Below are positions 30,724 to 47,745 of a DNA stretch of 64,000 nt, piece by piece (the first letter of the stretch is position 1; each line of letters begins with the position of its first letter). Under the pieces are notes generated by a model. That model made no database searches, was not told where the DNA came from, and was given only the letters and a program-made list of their open reading frames with translations. Made by a program: the position numbers and the translations under genes. The DNA is from Angiostrongylus vasorum (Eukaryota; Nematoda; Chromadorea; Rhabditida; Metastrongylidae), in NCBI GenBank assembly GCA_018806985.1, contig JADANN010000443.1, positions 2,719,001 to 2,783,000 of the forward strand, given 5' to 3'.

Positions 30724-33700
30724 CTAGTCCACTTCTGGCGAATGTGAATGAACCATTTCGTTGTTTGCACACACATCTGTAGCTATCGGTGGCGCAGAAG
30801 TGACTGAACCAGTCGAACGGTGAGATTTTTTTCTAGGGTGTTGAAGTGGTCCAGCCACAATGCTTCGCCATGATGTTATCGTACTCAGCATGTTGGTTTT
30901 AGCCTGAAAAGTTTTCAAAAACTTCATTACATCTAGCAAATACGACCATATCTTGTTTGATGACTAAAGGGATGTATATAAAAACCGACCAACGGTTTAC
31001 TGCCTCATCGTGGCTGAGGTGTTCCTGGGTGTCGCACTGCGATCTACAGTGGGGTGATCCATTCCCTAGGCAAGGTCTCCCAAATTGAGAAAGAGTCTGG
31101 CGTTCCCATCAGGAATCCTAGCTAAGAGTGAACCAATGGCTGGATCCACCACCGCCCTGGTATCAAACTAGTCGCATTGTCGCAAATCTCCCTCTGATCC
31201 ACAAGGACGCCGACTGCCTGTGGTGGTGACGACCAGGGGGCAGACTTTGGCCAAGCCTCGAGACTACACCCGTGGAATAGAAATTATGTTGGGCACCACA
31301 CAACCAGTGAAGGCGGGCCATCCAAGTATCCAAGTGTACAAAAAAATGATGAACCTGGAGGCTGCTTAGTGTCCCGCATATTTCCGTCATTCTCGCAAGT
31401 AACATTGCAGCACGAGCGTCTCTTTCTTGTGCTTTGAATCTTTTGTCAAAATCAGCCGGCTTTATGAGTGGAAGACGTTGGCAGATCTTGAAAAAACCAA
31501 ATCAAACGTTTTGAAAACAAAGGTGAACATGAAGCAGATGAGCGCGAGAATAATGGTGAATAATGGTGAAGTTGGAGAGAAAAACGAGGAATGTTTGGCA
31601 CAGAATGGTGTACTTCTCACAAACCTGTGAATAATACGAACGCTAAAGAAGAAAACCCAATCGCAAACGGAGAAGAAGCAAATAATAAGCAAGTTGCAAA
31701 GGCATGTCTTACTTGGAACTTCACAAAACATTTTGGAACAAAAAAAAATGGAAAAAAACTGTATAATCTCTTTCAAGGAATGTTACCACTCTTCCTCATA
31801 TAAATCAGCTGTGAACCTTATTTGCCTCCCTTATTATTTCGGCGTTTGCAGGAAATCTTCCTTCTTCCACTCCTTTCAGATAGTTACAAATGATTTCTAT
31901 TCTATCAAGCAACATTCCTATAGCTGATCCAGCTGCCCGCATTTGTTTCCCTTCAGTGGAAACGGCTACATCATCGCCAGCCTAAATATATGAAGAATTT
32001 TTGCAGTTTCTTGAAATGAAACGTTATAGCCAAAACCACTCTTAGTAAACGAATATTCACATTCCAACACGTTACTGTGACGATAAATTAGCTCAAAATT
32101 ATTAACCCCTTCATCAATTGGTCTACTAAACACAGCCATTAGATAATTGTTGTAAAAAATTCTTCAAGGTGGTGAGCGTGGATTGCAAAACAGTGACGTT
32201 TTGGAGGTCGTGACAACCAAATGTCGATCTAAACTCTCCGTTTATACGTGAAACTGCGTCGCCAATTATGAATCAAATGCACTGAACTATTGAACACTTT
32301 CTCGACAATAAGCTGATTTCAATGCACACATCCACAAATAATTCAGCTTTTCAAATCCAGAGAAGGAAAGCTCTTCTCCTAGCTAACATTTCGGACAGCG
32401 CGCGTTCTATGCAAACACATGCGGCGCCGCAGTGACCGGTATGAGATATATAGTGGTCATTCCCTTTCTGATGGTTTATTTCGATGCGCAGAAACCCCTT
32501 CTTTAAATTGTTGCAATTGCTCGATAGCTCTTCCAACACAGATGTGGTGGACGTCGGTCGGAAAAAAGCACTATTCTGTCCTTAGAAATGTTTTAAAAAA
32601 CTTTTCTCGAACGAGTTCATTGAGTGATAATTTGACAGCCAACTGAACTCCACTCCAATTTTAATCGCTATAATGAATCATAGTTATTGCATAGAATACG
32701 GTTGAATAAAGAATACCAAAACAGATACAGCATAAGTTGCAAAACACTGCCAAACACCGACAGCGATGTCATTGGAAGATGAATCACAGTAACATATAGT
32801 AAATAACCTCACACATACTATTCATATCCACAGAACGATACAGCAAAGGCTTTTTCTTCTTGTTACTTTCTCCTTGAGGCTCGCATCCAAAACAGCGATT
32901 GACTAGGAGGAATTTCGTTCAGAAGTATGCACCAAAGTCTGCGAAGACATCGCTAAAGGTCCAGCATTCACGTCGAAAGTTGTAAAATTCCTTTTTGCTT
33001 CGAACTCACATTCCAATTCGTTAAAACATGAATTTTATATTACTCAAAACTAAAGGAGTGTCGTCTTCCTAACGGTTTACCGCCTCATCGTGGCTGGGAG
33101 GTGTTCCTGGGTGTCGGACTGCGATGTACAGCCAGGTGGATTCGTCCCCCCAGCAGGGTCTCCCAAGCTGAGAAGAAGTCTGGCGTTTCCATCAGGAAGT
33201 CTAGCTAAGAGTAAACCAATACCAGGATCCACCACCGCCTTGGTATCAAAGTCGCATGGTGAATACCTATGATATTGACGACCTAGGGCAGACTTTGGCC
33301 TGACCTTGGGACTCCAGGGAAGTGCAATATTTAAACCAGCAAAGTTCCGAAAAACGGTGATTATGCTGGGGCCCGCACAACTAGTTATGGCGCGCCGTTC
33401 AAGTATCAAGTAAGTAAAGGAGTGTCGCAGGAAAATTGCGTGTACCCCTAGAGTGGTAATACGAATACGTCATGTTATCCAGCATATCGCATATAAGTTA
33501 AGAAAACAACCTATCATTTGACTGCACTTTCCTAGAACGAATTTTTTTTATTACTGGCTTGTAAGTTTGCCATTTAACCATGTCAGAAATAAAATACTTT
33601 AAGAACGCAACTTGCTAAAAAAAATCTGTAATCCATCTAGCTTTTTCAGAAGATATTCGCAAGAAATTCTGCAACGGTACCACTACATGTAAGTGCAAAA

Positions 33701-36691
33701 AGGATGGATAAATTCAACAGAAAAGACCAAAAAGCTAAATTTCGGCCACATGGGAAACAGCTTCTGTAGACTCCCACCGTTTTCAATGAATCTTCCTTAA
33801 TGATGGGGAACAACCACACTACGGTTACCTGGACGAATAGTGTGTTTGTATCAGGTTAAAAAATCGGTTTGAAACATTGTGTGTAACGTTGAACGCGAAA
33901 GCGTTCGTCCTTGCGGTTCATCCTGAGATTAAATTGTTAAATTACTTGGATACTTGGATGCCCTATCTTCACTGGTAGCGCAGCATAATTTCCATTTCTT
34001 CGGATTTTTGCTGGTTTAACCATTGTGCTTCCCTGAAGTCCTGAGGTTAGCCATGTCAAAGTCTTCCCCAGGTCATCACCATCACAGGGTAGTCGCCGCA
34101 TTTCTGGATCAGAGAGAGATTTGCCAACATGCGACTAGTTTGATCTCAGGACGGTGATGGACCCTGGTATTGGTTTATTCTTAGCTGGGCTTCCTGATGG
34201 AAACGTCGGACTCCTTTTCAGCTTGGGAAGTGCTGCTGAGGGATGAATCTCCCTGATCTACATCGCAGCCCGAGACCTAGGAACAACTCCCAGTTCAGAT
34301 GAGACGGCAAACAGATGTGAGGGTTGGTAGATTAACAGATTTAAACCTCAGGATGAAGTGAAGGGAGGAATGCCTTGCTATCACCTGTAACCTCATACAA
34401 TACCTCATACCGATTTCTTAACATTTATATTGCTCATTCAAATGAACTCTGTGCAGCGGGTCTACATCAGTGATTATAAGATTTGGAAAGAAGAAGAAAA
34501 CGGTGAGTGTTTAAGAGAAACTGTTTCCTATGTGAATGAAACACCGCTGCAGAATTTTTTTCGCTGAAGTTATCGAAGTAGCAGGTTACGAAGAACGCAA
34601 AACCAGCATAAACGCTAGTTATGAGAAAAAAGTGTGTTACAAAGAAACAATATCAGAGAACACAAATGACGTAGACAGAAATCATAAGTACCATACTGCT
34701 CTGAAAATATTTACCCAACTTCAAGAAGTATGTCGGAAGTCACAGTTCCTTCATTAGCGCATTGGTAGCGTTGCGAGCCACATATAACTTGTACAGGTCC
34801 AAAAACAATTACGCCTTCCATCTTTTACGTTCATAGAAAAATAGTTCATAGTGAATTTTATTGAAGTAATCACCGTTAGAATCCTCAGACATTTGCGAAT
34901 GAGAATTCTCCGGAAGTCAAAAAACGTATTTTCCTGTTTTTTTCGTCAAGGTTCATATAACCTCGTACAGCGAAGCGATTTACAAAGTGGGATTTCGTAG
35001 GGGAATATGCGACGACGGCGTTCAGTAATGCACGCTGTTTTTAGCTGCTACGCTTGTTTTTAGAAGCGTTAAAATTGTTTGGGAACGCTAAAATTGAAAT
35101 TTCGTTTTAGCATTAGGTGAATTAATACCTAAGACATTTTATAAAGATCACATGTAGTAGTGAAAGTGGTGGAGGAAAGGGCTCTATATAAGCATGTCAA
35201 GACTTCAACCCCTCCCCTCCCCCTTGTGCCAAAATCAACGAAGATTAGGTGTCAGCGATAATGTATTAGTAGGTCCGGTTTCACCCACAAAAGTATAATA
35301 GTTCAAAATCTTACCAAAGTAGGGAAAAATAAAAGATACATGCCTTATCAAATGTTGCTAAAAAATAACAATGATAAAACTCTACTCACATGCGATAGCC
35401 GAGCAATATGATCAATACCAATTCTTTCGCTTTGTTCAGAAACCAGAGTCCAGTCAATTTCTACTAGTTGATGTCCTGCAGAGTCTAACGGCGTCTCTCT
35501 GCTACAGTAGACTTTCACTGGTATATTCCTTAAAAAAAAACGCAGCGTATTACAACTAAATGATCGAATAACCTCACTGTGAGAAGAAAGTTTGCCTTTT
35601 TGTTGGAGAGTCAATAGTAGGATTTAATTTTACAACCACAGGAGAATCAATAGCGACCGCAAAGAGGGACTGCAAATACACTTCGTCCTCCTCCAACCCG
35701 TCACCACCAGTACAATACCATCCAACAACCTCCAACTCGGGGAACACCTGCAGTCAAAATATCATAATATCAAGTCTTTCCACAGTATATGACACTCATG
35801 TTTTCCAAGTTATTTTTCAGCATATTCAGCACATTTTAGAAATAGACTCATTTTACAGCCTAAAACAAAAAGAAGCAAAAGATAGGGGAAAAGCCTAAAA
35901 AATAGGATAAAAAGAAAAGAACAGACAAGATAATAGAATGGATAGATAGATAGAATAGATAGATAAAAGATAATGGACTAAAAGAAAAGAACAGAAGCCT
36001 AAAACACTGTCCCAACACAAAAACTGATAAAAGGGCTCAGTATGACTTGAATTATGCTTGTTTACAATTGAGAAAACAAATTACTTCGATCTCTTACGAT
36101 TCATACATGACTCGTATTATAGCGAGTGTTTTAGATACTAGAGATATGTTCATGCAATCAAATACTTCTGGTGAAGCATAAAGAAATAAACAATATACAA
36201 GAAGAAAACAAAAAATCTTATATTCACTTCTCTAACGTCTATTCCACTGAGAACTTACTTCCTTATATTGGTTAAGCCTCTGTCGAAGGAATTCGTCATT
36301 GAAGTGCATATGACCGTCTCTGGTGAACATACGCAATTCAAACGAATTCACCATATCCACACGACTCTCGTCGACTATTCCAAGAACTGCTCCGAACACC
36401 TTGAGTGCAAATTAAGACATAATCTCTCATTATTTCCAAATATTCACGAAGACATTTGTTTCGTAAATATCAGAAGACAAAACACTGAAGTTAGCGAGCT
36501 GTCGTCGTTTATGCAATAGTTCTGCAAACCTTTTGGGCCACCTTGTCCCGGCTTTGAGCTCGCATTCTTGTCCAGTGTTCAGAAATATTCATAATGACCA
36601 ACGGATGGAGGCTGCATTCAACCAAAGCCACTGACTTCTTAGCAGAACACGGAATCGTCGCAGGCTCAGTGTGCATAACAATGTCCGGCAT
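30724..36691 (-). CDS. csn-6: COP9 signalosome subunit 6
   Basis: MPN-domain scaffold subunit of the signalosome that removes NEDD8 from cullins. Seven minus-strand exons: 36530-36691, 36259-36399, 35578-35747, 35390-35528, 31817-31981, 31355-31486, 30724-30903. They total 362 residues with all phases matching and a TAG stop. Family motifs in order: SLHPLVIMNISEHWTRMR, VFGAVLGIVDESRVDMVNSF, FPELEVVGWYCTGGD, VDWT-like EIDWTLVSEQSERIGIDHIA, then the helical C-terminus (AIGMLLDRIEIICNYLKGVE, REANK/ICQRLPLI). No JAMM zinc ligands are seen, as expected for CSN6. Start ATG 36691 is the Met nearest the conserved domain. It begins 241 bases after the mL64 stop, an operon-like spacing. Three acceptors end in AAG. 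Confidence 0.93.
30985..31340 (+). mobile_element. SINE-A copy in the last csn-6 intron
   Basis: Head gaccaacggtttactgcctc on the left, tail ccatccaagtatccaag on the right, ending about 15 bases before the exon 31355-31486 border. Confidence 0.85.
33051..33427 (+). mobile_element. SINE-A with 13-base target-site duplication
   Basis: Element 33064-33414, tail ...aagtatcaagtaag. It is flanked by a perfect duplication taaaggagtgtcg (33051-33063 and 33415-33427). Confidence 0.9.
33945..34320 (-). mobile_element. SINE-A copy
   Basis: Antisense: tail complement acttggatacttggatgccc on the left, head complement gatgagacggcaaacag on the right. Confidence 0.8.
35937..35970. repeat. GATA-type microsatellite
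   Basis: Short run of gata/gaata units in a csn-6 intron. Confidence 0.7.
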
Positions 36692-36838
36692 TTTACTGTG
36701 GAGAAGAATAGTTCTACATGCTAGGAAGCCATGCAGGTACAGATTCATCAAATATTGGAAGATCCAAAATTGTTAAGACGGATGATTTAGGTTTTACAGC
36801 CCAGATGGAGAAAGAATCCAGAGTCTCAATCATAAACG

Positions 36839-36844
36839 TTTATT
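36839..36844 (-). terminator. mL64 poly(A) signal in the mL64/csn-6 spacer
   Basis: AATAAA on the minus strand, 89 bases after the mL64 stop and about 150 bases before the csn-6 start. This is the layout of nematode operon junctions, where 3' processing is coupled to SL2-type trans-splicing. Confidence 0.6.
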
Positions 36845-36932
36845 GATATGCAAAACATCAAAGAGTTACCGACAACCTAGCAACAACTTCACTTGAAGAT
36901 GTACTTTTCCAAACATTATAAACAGTTTGCTC

Positions 36933-39168
36933 TTACATTATATCAGCGATAGTCTTCTTTTGTATTTCTGCCCTACGTGCCAATTTTGCTGCCTGAAAAA
37001 TTAGAAAATCACCAATTCAAACGCCCCACCTAACTTTTGGACGGTAGACACCATCAAACTATGCAGTTGAAGGGAGTGTGTGCCACAGAACACAAAATAA
37101 AAACCAACCTTCTTCTCCTCCAGTTCCTTCTGTTGTAACATGCCTTCAAATCGCGGGTCTTTAGGATCCATCCAATAACCGAAATATTCGTGGATTTCGC
37201 TGTAGAATTTCAATGGTTTTCTAGTCTTCGTTTGATATAAGACTAGACAAAAAAGTGAAAACTCTTCCAATACCCATTTACAAACCTATTCAAAGGAATA
37301 CTTCAATAAACTAATAAAAGCAAGATATGTAATCTGTGCAGTAATAAAGTCAGTGATTTTCCAACAATCAGACTTCTAGAAGAACGGCGAACGTGCTGAC
37401 AAAACCTTGCAAACCATTACGCTAATAACCAGAACGATGCTCAGATATTCGCAAAACTTGGACCCCGGGCCAAATCGAACCACGATTACCCCTTCCGAGG
37501 GCTCCCGCATTACACAATGCACCACTGAGGACCCTGCTTTGCATTTCTCTCAGCTAATTTTCTACCTAACGCCGCCATCAGCAATCACCCGTCCTAACAA
37601 GCACCATTACGCTAATATTCAAAAGATCCATTACGTACCGTATACGGTTCTCCAATGCGATTTCCTTAGCATCACGTTCTTTTTCGGCTTTCACTAGTGA
37701 CGCTTCATATTTAGCTAGTACACTCGGATAATTCTCGAGATTCCTGTCCAGTTCTGCGATTCTCGCTGCCTCTTTTTCCTGTTGTTTTTCTTTCAGCGCT
37801 TTCATTTCCCTTAGACATGTGTGGTATTCACGATACAAGCCTACTGCTTGTTCCTCTTCAATCTCCTGAATTAAAACACGATCAAGACCACATGTGACTC
37901 AATAGATACGAGGTCGAATGCGTTGACATTGGTGGGCTTCCTCCAAGCTGTTTGTTTCAGGGCTTTCTTTCTTGCCAAACCTTTTGTGTTTGTTCGACAC
38001 ATTATCCAACAGAAATATTGCGCCATGAGTGGTATAGAAAAAAGTACCTCTACACTTAGTAAATTGCAAAAGACGGTTTACCGTAAAAATACCCAATTTT
38101 TTAGCCACATAGAATGATCCTAGCTAAAGGACCACTCCAATATTTCAACGTAGTCACATCGAGAGGTCACTTAACAACATGCATTCACAGTTAATATTTA
38201 GAAACATTACAGGTTCTAATCCACTGTGCTCAAGCATAAGTAGAAATAGAATAGGTATAAAACCCGGGGATATACCCAATGTTTATTGTTAGGGTGACTA
38301 CGAAAGGTCGACCATATCATGGCTGTGGACCCTCGTTAAGCATTTTTCATAATAAAAAAGCCTAGAAATGTCCCAAAAACATGCAGAGATGCATAGACGA
38401 ACAAAGAAGATACACTAAATTATGAAGAACACATAAAAGGGGTATCCACTTTTGGAAGCAGACGATAGCGTGCGTATCGAGTTCGATGCACACCTCTCAA
38501 AGTGAGAAGGTAAACGTCGCCACAACACAAGAGTAGGCATGTTCGAATGTGTTAAATCGAGAGCACATAAAATCCTAAATCCCATCAACGTACCTCAACG
38601 GTTGGCCAGCATATACTTGGATTGATGCCACTTTTCAGGCCATATGTCCCGAAACGCTCGCGTTGTGCACTTCGTTCCCGTTCCCAGTCAAACTCCAGTG
38701 GAGGCATTCCTCCAGCAGCAATAACACGATGCCGAGGTTTAAGTCTGTGATGAAAAACATGACTAATTATACGGTACTGAAAGTAATAAGTTGAAAAGTG
38801 CTCAAACATAAGATCAAAACTGGACAGCTTTCTGACTTCATACAGAATATTAAGTTAGATATTACTCAGCAACTCCAAGTCTCATTGAACTGCTAGTATA
38901 ACCTATTAGACAAAAGTGCTCTAGAAATTTCAATGGTATACGTCACTATACTCCTCTTTTTACATCCCTAACGTAACAAATGCTTTTCAACACATTTCAC
39001 TTACCCAGATATATCTACCCGACGTTCACCACTCACGACGTCATCGACTGCATCCTTTAGTTCTTTTTCCAATCGGACCGACAACATTCGAACATAGTTC
39101 ACAGTAGATGAGCATGAAGGAAGTTGAAACCGGCCTATCATTCGCCAGCGCACCTCAACTAGAAACAT
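36933..39168 (-). CDS. Mitochondrial large ribosomal subunit protein mL64 (GADD45GIP1/CRIF1 family)
   Basis: Mitoribosomal large-subunit protein near the peptide exit; human name GADD45GIP1/CRIF1. Five minus-strand exons: 39005-39168, 38594-38744, 37639-37865, 37109-37220, 36933-36992; phases match, 237 residues, TAA stop. Seen: QLPSCSSTVNYVRMLSV at the N-terminus (basic/hydroxylated, fits a mitochondrial presequence). RLKPRHRVIAAGGMPPLEFD and RERFGTYGLKSGINP follow. A long charged coiled-coil runs from EIEEEQAVGLYREYHTC to KAEKERDAKEIALENRIR, and the family hallmark is GYWMDPKDPRFEGMLQQKE. The end is AAKLARRAEIQKKTIADIM. A second Met at 39141 is an alternative start. It lies between lin-53 (790 bases upstream) and csn-6 (241 bases downstream), so an operon with csn-6 is likely. 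Confidence 0.85.
37405..37600 (-). mobile_element. SINE-D copy in an mL64 intron
   Basis: Antisense: acgatgctcagatattcgca on the left, then complements of the head tggttcgatttggcccgggg (B box ggttcgat) and of a tRNA A-box-like segment. Confidence 0.7.
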
Positions 39169-39324
39169 GGAAACTCCTCATGTATTACATCTACCCAGTA
39201 TGTACTTTTGACATGTATTACAACTACTTCGGATATGCAAAACACTGAAATCCAAGCTGTACTAGAAGCCCATTCTTATGCGGAAACACTCCTAACCTGT
39301 TAATAAAATAAAAAAAAGAAAAGA

Positions 39325-39425
39325 TAAAGCTCTCGACGTTGACCAATTCCCGAGCGATGCTTTCGACTTCATTAAGCATCGTTTGGAAGTGACTGGATGC
39401 ATATCTGGCCTTTACAAAGATGCTC
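39325..39425 (-). mobile_element. SINE-B 3' fragment between lin-53 and mL64
   Basis: Only the 3' 100 bases (aaagctctcgacgttgacca ... tctggcctttacaa) are present, antisense. The head half is missing, as in 5'-truncated retroposition. Confidence 0.75.
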
Positions 39426-39800
39426 AACACCTAGTTCTTCACTGTCTCTCAAACTGCTTATAAAACAGCATCTAAACTTTGGAAGGAAATATCTCTAACA
39501 ACGACACTAGATCAGTCCACCTCAACTAGGCCAACGTGTTACTTCCAGTTCCCATATCAACTAGTTAAGAATACGGTGTAACCACATGCTTCTACGTTTT
39601 CCTACCCCCTGCTTCCATAGTTCGCCAAACCACTAATTTTACAAATCATAAATTTATGTCATTAGAACGATAGTGATTACAAAAGGTAAGGATATGTTAT
39701 GTACTTGCCCAATGATAACCAACTGTTACTAGTTGTGATAAATATGAGGATATGATGACCCACAAGTACTCTCCAAACAAAACGCTTGGAAATGGGAAGA

Positions 39801-39860
39801 TTTTATAGCATTGCAAAAACGAAGAAGTTGTTTTATAGCATTACAAAAAAGAAGAAGTTG
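39801..39860 (+). repeat. Tandem duplication, 30 bases x2
   Basis: ttttatagcatt(g/a)caaaaa(c/a)gaagaagttg occurs twice in tandem just downstream of the lin-53 stop, in its probable 3' UTR. Confidence 0.85.
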
Positions 39861-39957
39861 AAATGTACAACGGACAGAATATAAAACGATCCAATAACAA
39901 ACATGAAAATATTGCAAAAAATACGAAAAAATCGCTGCAACCAGAGAAAGAAAGATC

Positions 39958-46195
<6,238 letters not shown>

Positions 46196-46199
46196 ATTC

Positions 46200-47745
46200 T
46201 GATAACCATAAAAGTACTGCACTCAGAGGACCCTCTAACAATGTAAAAAACAGCTAAAAATTACAAAAGAACAAACGTTGCAAATTTCCCTGGAATCACA
46301 CTGATTGCTAAACGAAAAAACCACATATCCCCTCCTCAATAGCAAGTCTTCGTACCACTCTACCGACGCTTGGATACCTGGACGGCCAGTCTTCACGTGC
46401 GAACCCCAGCACAACCCTCCGCTTTTTCGGAGTTTTCCTGGCTAAGCCATAGTGGTTCCCTGGAAGCCAAGCAGGCTGAAGTCTGCCTCGGTCGTCACCA
46501 CCACATGCAGCCGCAACCCTTGTGGACCAGCGGGAGATTTGCCAACATGCGACTAGTTTCATAGCAGGACGGTGGCACATCCTGGCATTGGTTTACTCTT
46601 AGCTAGGCTTCCTCATGAAGCGCCGGACTCTTTCTCCGGTTGGGAGATTGCTGCGGGATGAACACCCCCTGTACATCGCAGCCCGACACCCACGAACACC
46701 TCCCAGCCACGATGAGGCAGCAAACTAAACATTACTTTATGTTCAACAGTTTTGCCTACACACCACATGCCATATAACGAAAAAACTACGCTATATGACT
46801 TTTAAAATCGCAAACCCAAGTAGCAACTACACGTTGCATAATAGAACCTTCAATGAAAAGAAGATCTGTAGTTTAAATGAGTTGTAAGAACTCGAAACAA
46901 CGAAAAACAAACGAACGAGAACGTCACGAAAACAAAAACAGAGAGCTGTGAGAAATTAACTTGAATCATTGCGGATTTGAAGAAGACGTGAACGTCGGAA
47001 CACCAGTTGAATGAAAGTCGTGTAACAACCTCGCGTAAGCTCACGAATAGTACAAAAGTTTACTGATCATTATTAATTGATTGATCATGGCGGAGCTGGA
47101 TGAAAATCGATTCCCAAAAATCAAAATGACAACTACTTGGAGGAGTTCGGAAGGATGCTGTGAGAACAGAGGACTGATGGTGTCGCCACAGATTTGCCGC
47201 GTCGGGTTTTTTATGCCGGTCCTGCAACGATGGTGGCCCAGCAGAACGGTGAATGAACAATGCTTATAGGAAGGAAGGATACCCAGAATTTACATTTTTT
47301 GAATGTTATACTTTTTTTTTCAGCGTTGACTTCCTGGTTCCTCCCACCGCTCCAATGAACCAATTTCTGGCTGGTAGCGTTACTTACTATTTCTCTTTGC
47401 GTAATCGAGGAACGTTTGACCGCCACAACTTTACAGTACACTTTTTTTATAATCCGTATTTCATTCCTGATTCTGAGATAACATCCCCCACGTGCTTGGG
47501 CGTCCGTGTATCCCAGGGCGCTCCTAGAAGTTGTGGTTTTGATGCATATGAGACTCATGCCGACGATTTCCATTTTGTGTTAGAATGAGTGCTCATACGG
47601 TTAACACTAGTGTTCAGTGTATTTTTTGGAATACTGTGGTGTTCAGGTCGATATTGTCTTTTTTCTTTGTGTATTTGTAAAGTCGAGGTTACGTAAGAGA
47701 CAGGATGTACGGAGTTTCTGCGTTTTTAGAGCTAAAGTCCTGTTG
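46200..47745. promoter_or_regulatory. Divergent lin-53 / nra-2 intergenic region
   Basis: Start codons of lin-53 (45889, minus) and nra-2 (47746, plus) are 1.86 kb apart, so both promoters should lie here. The space contains a SINE-A (46365-46730) and a 'cgaacgtcgg' repeat near 47000. There is also an unexplained open stretch (47081-47590, ATG gcggagctggatgaaaatcg) whose splicing and product I could not resolve. Confidence 0.45.
46365..46730 (-). mobile_element. SINE-A copy
   Basis: Antisense: cttggatacctggacggcca on the left, head complement cagccacgatgaggcagcaa on the right. Confidence 0.8.

Larger units (their letters stand above)
31982..35389. other. Large csn-6 intron
   Basis: 3.4 kb intron of the minus-strand csn-6. 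It holds two SINE-A copies in opposite orientation (33064-33414 and 33945-34320). Open frames in it on either strand match nothing recognisable. Confidence 0.6.
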
